Source: Paenibacillus kyungheensis
GTDB lineage: Bacteria > Bacillota > Bacilli > Paenibacillales > Paenibacillaceae
Assembly (NCBI RefSeq): GCF_028606985.1
Contig: NZ_CP117416.1
Coordinates: 4,651,001 to 4,715,000, forward strand
Reading direction: 5' to 3'
Length of the DNA: 64,000 nt
Shown: positions 53,269-60,616 of the stretch, piece after piece
How the letters are laid out: the number at the start of each line of letters is the position of its first letter
How positions within the stretch are numbered: the first letter of the stretch is position 1
The notes under the pieces: generated by a model
The model's input: the letters and a program-made list of their open reading frames with translations, nothing else
What the model was told of the DNA's origin: nothing
The model's database searches: none
Program-made: the position numbers and the translations under genes

Positions 53269-54147
53269 TCATATAAGTGACCATAATAACAAAATGCTAA
53301 GTGCTGTTAGCACAACTAATGAAAGTAGCACAGGCCATACCGGCAACCGCAGAGATTTCTCTTGATCCGGTTCAATAATGCGATGGATACGATAATTGAG
53401 TGACGTTTCGGCAAAAGAAGAATAGATCATTCGAAAAGGTTGAGGGGAACGAGAATGCTGACGATGAATTAGTTTCAGTAGAGCACCGCCCAAGCCAACA
53501 GGAGTTCCTAAGCGATGGACTGCATAACTATCTGCTAGAATTTCGCGCGATATTTTGTAATGCAACGTGATATTTTTCAAAATCGGTAAAAACCACAACG
53601 CAAGCGCAAACTGCCCTAACAAAAATGTAGTTAATGGATCACGTTGCTGATAATGGAACATCTCATGATGTACAACCGCTTCTTGTTCTTGTTTATCCAA
53701 CATCCGCAGTAGTCCATCTGATAAAATAATTCGGCGGCGAAAAATACCCATAGTTAATGCAACAGGTTGCGAACAACGAATAATCATCAATAATTCTTTG
53801 TTCTCACTATATATAGCATTATATTGCGCCGATTGCTTCACATCTTGTAACGAGCGAAAATAACGATAAGCCCGATAAGACCCTGCCCACTGATCTAATC
53901 CATAACCGATATACAGTACAAATGTACACAGAACCAGACCTCTTAGTAAATGGGCTACCGAAAACCATCCTTGAGCTTCCATCCAACGGTTACAGATGCG
54001 TAGCAGATCAAAAGGAATATTCCAACCGAATATCGTATGCAACGCATAAATAAACATAAGCCCTATCGTAAATAACGAGAGACCGAAACTTATACGAAAC
54101 AGTGTTCTTGAACGACGTTCCCAGTGAGTTACGTTTCTTTTTTCCAT
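53269..54147 (-). CDS. M56 (BlaR1/MecR1-type) membrane peptidase without sensor domain
   Basis: A 292-residue membrane metalloprotease. Helices lie near 16-38, 62-82 and 174-192, with a last one at 270-291. The zinc motif HEMFH (161-165, within VVHHEMFHYQ) and the downstream EILADSYAV are as in BlaR1. Full BlaR1/MecR1 proteins are about twice as long, with an extracellular penicillin-binding sensor; here the protein stops after the last helix, so induction must use another signal. It overlaps blaI by 19 bases. Activation would lead to BlaI inactivation. The nearest regulated target appears to be the DoxX gene. Confidence 0.88.
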   Translation of the reverse strand: MEKRNVTHWERRSRTLFRISFGLSLFTIGLMFIYALHTIFGWNIPFDLLRICNRWMEAQGWFSVAHLLRGLVLCTFVLYIGYGLDQWAGSYRAYRYFRSLQDVKQSAQYNAIYSENKELLMIIRCSQPVALTMGIFRRRIILSDGLLRMLDKQEQEAVVHHEMFHYQQRDPLTTFLLGQFALALWFLPILKNITLHYKISREILADSYAVHRLGTPVGLGGALLKLIHRQHSRSPQPFRMIYSSFAETSLNYRIHRIIEPDQEKSLRLPVWPVLLSLVVLTALSILLLWSLI

Positions 54148-54545
54148 TGTTTGATTTTATCCTCCAAGGCGCGAATAAGTTGAGGATCTACTTCCTCCAG
54201 CACATCTACCATATGATTTACGGCGAGTGACCCGAATTCTTCCATCAATTCATGCGTCAATTCCCTGGACTGATTGTTCAAAAATTGCTCCCGACTTTCT
54301 GTAGGAGTGTAATGAAAACTACGACTTTCGCCTGTTTTCGTTAATGCTCCTTTTTCAACCAATCGATTCATCACGGTCATAATCGTATTGAAGCTAAGTG
54401 ACTTGGTTGTTTGGAGCGAAGAAAGGACTTCTTTGATCGTCATCGGGTGATCCATATCCCACAGAATATTCATCACTTGAGCTTCCAGCGGACCAAAAAA
54501 GCGATCCATCCCTGTTGCGCCTACTTTAAAGTTTTGTATTTTCAT
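54129..54545 (-). CDS. BlaI/MecI-family repressor
   Basis: A 138-residue winged-helix repressor. It has the family opening GPLEAQVMNILWDMDHPMTI, the recognition helix around SFNTIMTVMNRLVEKGAL, and a C-terminal dimerisation helix region. ATG 54543-54545 is nine bases after GAGGTGG; upstream codons are unlikely. The promoter (TTGACG-N18-TACTAT, minus strand) overlaps a 19-bp perfect dyad, indicating autoregulation. It is coupled to an M56 peptidase gene and probably also represses doxX. No beta-lactamase or penicillin-binding protein gene is near, so the role differs from classical bla/mec systems. Confidence 0.9.
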   Translation of the reverse strand: MKIQNFKVGATGMDRFFGPLEAQVMNILWDMDHPMTIKEVLSSLQTTKSLSFNTIMTVMNRLVEKGALTKTGESRSFHYTPTESREQFLNNQSRELTHELMEEFGSLAVNHMVDVLEEVDPQLIRALEDKIKQWKKET

Positions 54546-54561
54546 ATGCTTATGCCACCTC

Positions 54562-54600
54562 ACACTACATATAGTAGTGTATATGCAAAGCACTCGTCAA
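54562..54600 (-). promoter_or_regulatory. promoter and operator of the blaI-like gene
   Basis: On the minus strand TTGACG (54600-54595) and TACTAT (54576-54571) are 18 bases apart. The dyad ACACTAC-ATATA-GTAGTGT (54562-54580) covers the -10 region. Confidence 0.75.
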
Positions 54601-54871
54601 ATTTCTCCCTTTAAAGTAGAAATGATTCTTTTTTCTTCAATTACGATATATGAGGATACATTATACAAATAATACCAGAATAATATCATTTTGCGAAGCT
54701 ATTTTTTTGAAAAAAGAGTAACTTATTGATATCGTTATTTTCAGCTTATTGTCTAAATATGCCTTAGTGTTACAGTCATGTTATAATTTAGATGAAACAA
54801 CAAGCTGGATGTGTATCAATCACTATAGTTTATTGGCAACTTATCTTATTCACAAACAGGAGGAATCATGG

Positions 54872-55510
54872 ATGAAAAAAGTATACAGTCTATTGCTATG
54901 TGGCATATTGTTTATCGCTGTTCTGAGTGCATGTAGTAGCGCATCAGCACCTGCTAATCCTTCCAATGAAACCGATCAACAAACGAATACGACGACAGAT
55001 AACACAAATGAAGCAACACCTACAACCCCTGCTACAACAGATAACGAATCATCGGATACTTCGACAGAGTCTTCTGCGGCTACAGACTCCTCCACTGGAA
55101 CGACCGAACCAGCAACAGAAAATAGCGAATCATCAACAACCAGTACAGGTTCGATCGAAGAAAAAGGACCGATTGCTGCGGATAGCGTAGAAAAACGTCC
55201 TACGTATTTACCAACCGATTTTCCCATTCCCGATGATGCGGTAATCTCTACCTCTCATCAAGAAGAAAACGATGGTAAAAAATCAGTATTACTCATGTTC
55301 ACAACCAAAGGAAGTATGGAAACATTGTCTCAAACCTACAAACAATATTTCGATGCCAAATCCTTAACTAATGCAGGTTCCACTATTGATGAAAAAAATC
55401 TTATTATTCAAGGAACCGATCCCAAAACCAAGCAAGTCTGGTCTCTAATCGGCAGCCCTCAAGCCGGCAAAGATGTTGTTCAATTAACACTTACGTGGTC
55501 AGAGAAGTAA
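54872..55510 (+). CDS. lipoprotein with FPIPDDAVI domain (paralog 1)
   Basis: A 212-residue lipoprotein. Signal peptide with lipobox LSAC (Cys21), then a long Thr/Ser/Glu-rich low-complexity linker (about 25-105), then a C-terminal domain of about 105 residues: LPTDFPIPDDAVISTS, SVLLMFTTKGSMETLSQTY and a closing strand region. The same domain occurs in the exported protein at 56391-56855. I do not recognise the domain with certainty. ATG 54872 is eight bases after AGGAGG; the frame reaches 41 codons further upstream without support. It should be anchored outside the membrane with the domain held away by the linker. Followed by its own terminator. Confidence 0.82.
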   Translation: MKKVYSLLLCGILFIAVLSACSSASAPANPSNETDQQTNTTTDNTNEATPTTPATTDNESSDTSTESSAATDSSTGTTEPATENSESSTTSTGSIEEKGPIAADSVEKRPTYLPTDFPIPDDAVISTSHQEENDGKKSVLLMFTTKGSMETLSQTYKQYFDAKSLTNAGSTIDEKNLIIQGTDPKTKQVWSLIGSPQAGKDVVQLTLTWSEK

Positions 55511-55933
55511 ATAGATAAGTATTTTAAAAAATTTTAAATTAGTTATAAAATAAAAAACAGGCAATCTCCTTTTTAAAAGGAAAGTTGCCTGTTTTAGTTT
55601 CATTAATTTTTCTATTCCTAGAATGAACAGCCTCTTGTAATGATCAATCTCTCTAAAAACGTTGAAAAATCTATTGTAAACCGAAGTATAGGTTCATCAT
55701 AATAGTGCTCATGATTATGCCACATTGCGATTTAAGTATATCTAGATTTTGAGCAACATATGATGTCATAAGATTCTCCTTTGTACATTTGAGTTGAAGT
55801 AATTTTCATTAGTATTATTCTGGATGATATGATTATTTTTCGAATATTGTATATTATTGTAATAGATTTTATGATAAATCTATTAGCATGGAGTACCACT
55901 TTTATTCCAATTTAATTTTGAAGGAGTTGGCTT
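55511..55933. other. 423-base AT-rich intergenic region
   Basis: Contains the terminator at 55554-55597 and the promoter region of the small membrane protein. I see no gene or clear motif in the rest. Confidence 0.6.
55554..55597 (+). terminator. terminator of the lipoprotein gene
   Basis: AAACAGGCAA pairs with TTGCCTGTTT, with an inner CTCCTTTT/AAAAGGAA stem, followed by TAG-TTT. Confidence 0.85.
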
Positions 55934-56260
55934 ATGAATAGTGAAAAATTAAAATTCTCTCAATTTGCTAACAATGTCATTTTAACTTTTAGAACCAATC
56001 CGTATAAGACTTTTTTTGATGTTGTATTTTTATCTTCTTTTTTATTTTTATTTCCAAATCTGATTTCTAATCTATTTGGAGGTTTAGTTCATCCGTTAAC
56101 AGCAATAGGACAGTTCTTTTTTGCCGTTAGTTTGACTTTACTTTTTAGTTCAGCTTTAGGAAAGGTGTTAGCTACTATTTGTGCAAAAACGACATTGAAA
56201 ATCAGTTATTTTTATTTTGGATATACTGCTATCTTCATCATGTGTTTATTTTTAAAGTAA
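55934..56260 (+). CDS. small membrane protein of unknown function
   Basis: A 108-residue protein with three hydrophobic segments (about 26-47, 55-80 and 88-107) and a short basic N-terminus; it ends in the last helix (FIMCLFLK). Composition is Phe-rich and the gene is more AT-rich than its neighbours. ATG 55934 has AAGGAGTT five bases upstream, a good site, so the gene looks real. I do not recognise the family. It lies between two genes for exported paralogs, the first in the same direction and the second convergent. Confidence 0.7.
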   Translation: MNSEKLKFSQFANNVILTFRTNPYKTFFDVVFLSSFLFLFPNLISNLFGGLVHPLTAIGQFFFAVSLTLLFSSALGKVLATICAKTTLKISYFYFGYTAIFIMCLFLK

Positions 56261-56288
56261 ATGCTAATCTACAAAGAAATAAACATAC

Positions 56289-56326
56289 CAAAAAGCCTGA
56301 ATATATTGTCTATTCAGGCTTTTTTA
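56289..56326. terminator. bidirectional terminator
   Basis: AAAAGCCTGAATA pairs with TATTCAGGCTTTT, with T tracts on both strands, between the convergent genes ending at 56260 and 56391. Confidence 0.9.
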
Positions 56327-56390
56327 TATGATCTTATTCATGGGTATATATTCATTCCTATCGTTCTCTTTTTCGGTTAACTACCTATCT

Positions 56391-56855
56391 TTATTGAGCT
56401 TTAACGACTTGTACAGTCACTTCTACGGTATCTTTAGAAGCTGTAGGAGCACCTGTTAATGACCATTGTTGGGTTGTTGCAGGATCGGTTCCTTTTACAC
56501 TCAATTGTTGTTCATTTAATGTCTGAATCGCTTGATCCATATTGATAATGCGGAAATATTCATTATACGTTTTGGCTAGCGTCTCCATACTGCTTTTGGT
56601 GTGAAATACAAGCACCATATTTTGTTGTCCATCAATATACGTTTGTTGGGAAGTGTCGATGACAGCATCATCGGGAATAGGGAAATCGGCAGGTAAAATG
56701 TCTGTGGTTGGTCGCTTGGTTAAAATATCAGGAGTAACAACAGTATAAGATCCGTTTTCAGTGGCCGCAAATGCAGGTGCAACGAACGAACTGGACGTTC
56801 CGACTACAAAGACTAACAACACACCTATCATGCCAACGCTCCATGATTTTCTCAT
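56391..56855 (-). CDS. secreted protein with FPIPDDAVI domain (paralog 2)
   Basis: A 154-residue exported protein with a Sec signal peptide (cleavage near AFAA, about residue 31). The mature part is almost only the domain shared with the lipoprotein at 54872-55510: LPADFPIPDDAVIDTS, MVLVFHTKSSMETLAKTY, LSVKGTDPATTQQWSLTGAP. It lacks lipobox and linker, so it is free outside the cell or in the wall. ATG 56853-56855 has AAGGAGAT upstream. A soluble/anchored pair with one domain suggests binding of a common ligand; the function is unknown. Confidence 0.82.
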   Translation of the reverse strand: MRKSWSVGMIGVLLVFVVGTSSSFVAPAFAATENGSYTVVTPDILTKRPTTDILPADFPIPDDAVIDTSQQTYIDGQQNMVLVFHTKSSMETLAKTYNEYFRIINMDQAIQTLNEQQLSVKGTDPATTQQWSLTGAPTASKDTVEVTVQVVKAQ

Positions 56856-57197
56856 GACTCACATCTCCTTCAACCTTTTGGAATAGTAAGCACCTATCTG
56901 TTGATCTTCCTGCACGCTATTCATCTAAACAGACCACTTCTACCTTTATCACCCCTTTTTTAGAGTATACAAAGGAGCGCACAACTAAAAAGTGTGTAGC
57001 GCTCCTTTGCGTCATAACAGCGGTCAATAGTGACCTTATTGTACTAAGCTATCTTTATCTGAGATCGATTAAGGTCTCTACCAACAGCTTATATATAAAA
57101 GCGTTCTGCTTTACTCCAACTAACGATACCCCTTTAATATAAAGCGGAACGCTGAATATCTCAAGTCAATCCTGTGTACATCTGTTGCAAGAGATTG
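56856..57197. other. 342-base intergenic region with two hairpins
   Basis: Contains a perfect 10-bp stem AAAGGAGCGC/GCGCTCCTTT (56971-57008) and the catalase terminator (57097-57152), besides the promoter region of the secreted protein. No gene is seen. Confidence 0.65.
57097..57152 (-). terminator. terminator of the catalase gene
   Basis: GCGTTCTGCTTTA pairs with TAAAGCGGAACGC (one G-U pair) over a 26-base loop. On the minus strand it is followed by TTTTATATATAA. Confidence 0.7.
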
Positions 57198-58670
57198 TTA
57201 TGATCTCATTTGCCCCATAAATTCACTGATATCGATCCCTAATCCTTGCGCTAGACGCATACCATATTCACGGTCAGCACGGATAAAGTTACAGATCGCA
57301 AGCAATTGAGTATCTTTTTTAACCTCTTTTAAATCATTAACCAAATTTTGCAATAAATTCTCTTTTTCTTGAGCATTATATGAACGATATTGTTCTCCAG
57401 CTTGAGCAAAATCATCGGTTTTGGCTATTTTTTGACGGGTTACATGTCCTTGTTCCAATTCCACTTCAGAATCCCGATAATGCGGATCTTCTGTAGGGCC
57501 ATCGGTATAGCTGTTTGGCTCGTAATTGTACGTTGATGTATCTTGCTTGGTATTCATCTGTCCATCTCGTTGTTGATTACGAACAGGCGCATACGGACAG
57601 TTGATCGGAATTTGTAAATAATTCGTTCCTAGACGGTGACGTTGTGTATCTGGGTAAGAGAATAGACGTCCTTGAAGCAATTTATCTTCAGAAGGTTCAA
57701 TACCAGGCACTAGAGCACTTGGTGAAAACGCAGATTGCTCTACTTCTGCAAAAAAGTTATCTGGATTGCGATTGAGTGTCATTGTGCCCACCGTATGGAA
57801 AGGAAATTGATCTTCTGGCCATACTTTAGTCGGATCTAACGGATCAAACGCATAATTGTCTATATGTTCGGGTTGGATAAATTGGACTTTCAATGTCCAT
57901 TCAGGGAATTCACCTTTTTCGATATGCTCGAATAGATCACGTGTCGCATGATTGAAGTCTTTACCTTGTTGCTTTTCAGCATCATCAGCAGAGAACGTGC
58001 GCACGCCTTGTACACTTTCCCATTTGTATTTGATATAAGTGACTTTACCTTCAGCATTAATCCATTTGAACGCATGAACACTGAATCCATCCATTTCACG
58101 ATAATTTGCCGGTGTGCCATGATCTGAAAATAACCAGGTCATCATATGCGTAGATTCTGGAGTGAGTGTCATAAAGTCCCAATAACGTGCAGGTGTCTGT
58201 AAATTGGTCTGCGGATCAGGTTTGAGTGAATGTACCATATCCGGGAATTTGATCGCATCACGGATAAAAAATACAGGCAAATGGTTACCTACGATATCGT
58301 AGTTGCCTTCATTCGTATAAAACTTAACAGCAAAACCGCGCGGATCGCGTGCTGTCTCTGGTGAACCTACACCATGAATAACCGTCGAAAAGCGGACAAA
58401 AACAGGTGTTTCTGTGCCTACTTCTTGTAAAAAGTTAGCTTTGGTGTATTCTTTCATACTTTGATCGACACGAAATACTCCATGAGCGCCTGCTCCACGA
58501 GCATGAACCACACGTTCTGGAATACGTTCACGGTCAAAGTGAGCGATTTTTTCTAGCAAATGATAATCTTCTAATAAAGTAGGTCCTCTACGACCTGCAG
58601 TACGGGAATTCTGATTGTCCCCTACAGGTGCACCCTGGTTAGTCGTTAGACGGTGGTCGTTGTTTGTCAT
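57198..58670 (-). CDS. katA: monofunctional heme catalase
   Basis: A 490-residue small-subunit (clade 3) catalase that dismutates H2O2. The distal His56 is in RVVHARGAGAHG, the distal Asn in IVGNHLPVFFIRDA, and the proximal heme Tyr in RLFSYPDTQRHRLG. Length equals the usual 480-490 residues. ATG 58668-58670 has AGAGGA about twelve bases upstream. The promoter region holds two 13-bp direct repeats ATTAGAYTCATTC 18 bp apart and an inverted third copy. Upstream on the same strand are an atypical response regulator and a Fur-family gene, which suggests peroxide or iron control. Confidence 0.95.
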   Translation of the reverse strand: MTNNDHRLTTNQGAPVGDNQNSRTAGRRGPTLLEDYHLLEKIAHFDRERIPERVVHARGAGAHGVFRVDQSMKEYTKANFLQEVGTETPVFVRFSTVIHGVGSPETARDPRGFAVKFYTNEGNYDIVGNHLPVFFIRDAIKFPDMVHSLKPDPQTNLQTPARYWDFMTLTPESTHMMTWLFSDHGTPANYREMDGFSVHAFKWINAEGKVTYIKYKWESVQGVRTFSADDAEKQQGKDFNHATRDLFEHIEKGEFPEWTLKVQFIQPEHIDNYAFDPLDPTKVWPEDQFPFHTVGTMTLNRNPDNFFAEVEQSAFSPSALVPGIEPSEDKLLQGRLFSYPDTQRHRLGTNYLQIPINCPYAPVRNQQRDGQMNTKQDTSTYNYEPNSYTDGPTEDPHYRDSEVELEQGHVTRQKIAKTDDFAQAGEQYRSYNAQEKENLLQNLVNDLKEVKKDTQLLAICNFIRADREYGMRLAQGLGIDISEFMGQMRS

Positions 58671-58702
58671 CGTTAGAAATCATCCTCTCATCATAAATGG
58701 TC

Positions 58703-58764
58703 ATCAATCTAATGTATAAATAAATTTATAATTAGACTCATTCCAAAGATTAGATTCATTCTAA
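58703..58764. promoter_or_regulatory. repeated ATTAGAYTCATTC motif at the catalase promoter
   Basis: ATTAGACTCATTC (58731-58743) and ATTAGATTCATTC (58749-58761) are direct repeats 18 bp apart; ATCAATCTAAT (58703-58713) is an inverted partial copy. The second repeat lies in TTAGATTcATTCTAA (58750-58764), an imperfect PerR-like 7-1-7 dyad. Candidate sites for the neighbouring regulators. Confidence 0.5.
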
Positions 58765-58830
58765 CATCTTCACTTACCGTCATTCATGAGTTACCTGTGA
58801 GCCTTCGATGAAGAAATGATGAAGAGGTGC

Positions 58831-59655
58831 TTAATCTGCCAATCGGTAACCTACACCACGCACGGTCTCTACATATTGCGGTGCAGAAGCATTATCACCG
58901 ATTTTTTTACGTAGACTTTTCACATGAACATCAACTACATTACTTCCACCGAAAAATTGAGTGCCCCAAATTTCGCTCATCAAATCTTCACGAGACAGTA
59001 CTCCGCCTTCGCCTTCGATCAACATTAATAAGAGGTCATACTCTGTTTTGGTCAATTCAATTCGTTGTTGAGCACGATGAACAGTCATTTTTTTACGATC
59101 GATCCATAGGTCTTTGAAAACAGTACGATGTTCAGTATCTCCTGTTGCAGGTGCCGCAGGACGATTACTTCCAGCACGAATCACACGTTCCACATGATAC
59201 AATCCTTCTTGCGGACGTGCAGGCCAGACTAATAATTCTTCTTCTGCCCATTCATTAAGACCAGTAGACAACATATCTTCACGTACCAAGAACAAAGTTG
59301 GTAAATGAGAATTTTTCTCATTAAACTGCAACTTAGCAGATTCGATATCTTGACTACCTGATGAAGAAATCAGATCAAAGATAAATAAATCGGCGCTGAT
59401 CGCTCCTGCACCATTACTTTCCCAACGATGAAATACCATTACATCAAAACAGCTATCCGATAATGTACGAGTTAGTTCATGAACACGACTCGGTGCTGGA
59501 CTGATAATGACGACACGTCTTGTAATCGGACAAGAATGAGCAATCAGATCGGCTGTATTACGCATATTTCGTTCAGCTACAGACCAGTTCATTAATTTGT
59601 CTGTTGCACCTAAATGATAATCATTATCAATTATTTTCGTGATTTGTTTCGACAT
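58831..59655 (-). CDS. OmpR/PhoB-type regulator with degenerate receiver
   Basis: A 274-residue DNA-binding protein. The C-terminal winged helix (about 170-270) is typical OmpR/PhoB: RIELTKTEYDLLLMLIEG, VVDVHVKSLRKKIG, YVETVRGVGYRL. The N-terminal receiver-like region lacks the acidic pair (VVIISPAP instead of VDDD) and the lysine (WPARP instead of KP); only the central Asp remains (FIFDL). It is therefore unlikely to be controlled by phosphorylation. ATG 59653-59655 is ten bases after AGAGGAG and overlaps the Fur-family gene by 25 bases. A perfect Fur box lies in codons 9-14. No kinase is adjacent. Confidence 0.83.
   Translation of the reverse strand: MSKQITKIIDNDYHLGATDKLMNWSVAERNMRNTADLIAHSCPITRRVVIISPAPSRVHELTRTLSDSCFDVMVFHRWESNGAGAISADLFIFDLISSSGSQDIESAKLQFNEKNSHLPTLFLVREDMLSTGLNEWAEEELLVWPARPQEGLYHVERVIRAGSNRPAAPATGDTEHRTVFKDLWIDRKKMTVHRAQQRIELTKTEYDLLLMLIEGEGGVLSREDLMSEIWGTQFFGGSNVVDVHVKSLRKKIGDNASAPQYVETVRGVGYRLAD
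59615..59629. promoter_or_regulatory. perfect Fur box inside the start of the atypical regulator gene
   Basis: TGATAATcATTATCA matches the 7-1-7 Fur consensus at all positions and encodes IDNDYH on the minus strand, 26-40 bases into the gene. Identical to the box at the siderophore operon. Confidence 0.7.
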
Positions 59656-60026
59656 TCCGTGCACACTCCTCTAAATACGACATGAGCATGGTGTACATCA
59701 TATCCCGTTTCTTCGGCTACGGCTGCATACCATTCTACAGGTGCGTCTGTCATCACTTCATCTACAGCTCCACAGTTTTCACACACAATGTGTTGGTGAT
59801 CATCCATTTTGCCGTCATAGCGACTTGCCGCTTCACCTAACTTCAATTCACGAATCAAGTCTTTATCTGATAAATATCGTAAAGAGTTATATACGGTTCC
59901 ATAAGCAAAATTATGACCACGCTCTACTAACCGATTCATAACATCAGCAGCAGTCGGGTGATCCGCAGCTTCGCAGACGATTTCGTATACAGCTTTGCGC
60001 TGTGTCGTCAAGTTGATTGTTTTCAT
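59631..60026 (-). CDS. Fur-family metal-dependent regulator (Fur/PerR subgroup unresolved)
   Basis: A 131-residue Fur-family protein: winged helix (VMNRLVERGHNFAYGTVYNSLRYL), the metal site DDHQHIVC and two CxxC zinc motifs (CENC, CTEC). The segment GEAASRYD resembles PerR, but the residue five after the second Cys of CENC is Glu, as in Fur, where PerR has Asp104. The catalase neighbourhood favours a PerR-like role and the Fur box upstream favours Fur. ATG 60024-60026 is nine bases after AAGGGA. The promoter is TTGACC-N17-TATACT. It overlaps the next gene, so the two are co-transcribed. Confidence 0.88.
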   Translation of the reverse strand: MKTINLTTQRKAVYEIVCEAADHPTAADVMNRLVERGHNFAYGTVYNSLRYLSDKDLIRELKLGEAASRYDGKMDDHQHIVCENCGAVDEVMTDAPVEWYAAVAEETGYDVHHAHVVFRGVCTECRNKSRK

Positions 60027-60058
60027 TTGGATCATTCCCTTAATTTGATTTTAGAATA

Positions 60059-60120
60059 AGTATAAATCCATTTAAAATTATGGTCAATAGTTTTGCAGAC
60101 AATTCTGAGAATGATTATCA
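60059..60120 (-). promoter_or_regulatory. promoter and Fur box of the Fur-family gene
   Basis: Minus-strand TTGACC (60087-60082) and TATACT (60064-60059) with a 17-base spacer. Upstream, TGAGAATgATTATCA (60106-60120) is a Fur box with one mismatch, centred about 61 bp before the start point, which is not a typical repressor position. Confidence 0.75.
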
Positions 60121-60170
60121 TAAATTGGGCGGATTTGTGGTTAAATGCGAATTTGGGTGGTTTCTAGATA

Positions 60171-60304
60171 CGGAACGCTGCGGTAATTGTTATTCTTGTC
60201 GTCGCTGGTAGAACGGAATCCCTTGATTGACCGCTTTGCGGTGGGGATTACGTTCTAAAGGCGAGCGCTTCGCTCTTTCAGAATAACGATTCCCTCCGCT
60301 GTCG
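60171..60304. repeat. cloverleaf-like inverted-repeat element
   Basis: Outer arms GCTGCGG-TAATTGTTATTCT (60177-60196) and AGAATAACGATTCCCTCCGC (60280-60299) are inverted repeats. Inside are AGAACGGAATCCC/GGGATTACGTTCT (60210-60256, 12 of 13 paired), ACCGC/GCGGT (60230-60242) and GAGCG/CGCTC (60263-60275). No coding potential; looks like a structured repeat, a miniature element or an RNA. Confidence 0.55.
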
Positions 60305-60393
60305 TAGGATATCAATTTAAACTTTAAATGATGAGAGATAAACCCTCAAATCTTGGGTGGGAGGGGGCAGTGTAAAACATAGTGTTAGTTGGA

Positions 60394-60477
60394 TTCTTAC
60401 CTCTTACCTCTTACCTCTTACCTCTTACCTCTTACCTCTTACCTCTTACCTCTTACCTCTTACCTCTTACCTCTTAC
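60394..60477. repeat. heptanucleotide tandem array (CTCTTAC)12
   Basis: Eleven exact copies of CTCTTAC (60401-60477) are preceded by one copy with a T at the first position. It lies between genes and is likely variable in copy number by slippage. Confidence 0.95.
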
Positions 60478-60563
60478 CTAATATTATCGGTAGAAATAGG
60501 GAATTATTTTGATAGTGAGATATTTGAAATTAGGATATTACAGCTTATGTATATAGTTAAACT

Positions 60564-60592
60564 AAAAAGCCTTCCATAACGCTGGAAGGCTG
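60564..60592 (-). terminator. terminator of the aldo/keto reductase gene
   Basis: AGCCTTCCA pairs with TGGAAGGCT, followed on the minus strand by TTTTTAG. Confidence 0.85.
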
Positions 60593-60616
60593 AGGTGATA
60601 GGGGATTATTTTGATT

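Larger units (their letters stand above)
60036..60616. other. 581-base region with promoter, structured repeat and heptamer array
   Basis: From left to right: promoter and Fur box of the Fur-family gene, a cloverleaf-like inverted-repeat element (60171-60304), AT-rich sequence, the CTCTTAC array (60394-60477) and the aldo/keto reductase terminator. No credible gene. Confidence 0.75.

Noticed and set aside
59631-60026. Firm naming of the Fur-family gene as perR
   Set aside because: The residue at the PerR Asp104 position is Glu as in Fur, while other stretches resemble PerR; a tree is needed.
60394-60477. CRISPR-like periodic sequence
   Set aside because: Seven-base units without spacers; a simple tandem repeat.
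60382-60579. 65-codon frame with a repeated LPLTSYL peptide
   Set aside because: Created by translating the CTCTTAC array; GTG start without ribosome binding site.
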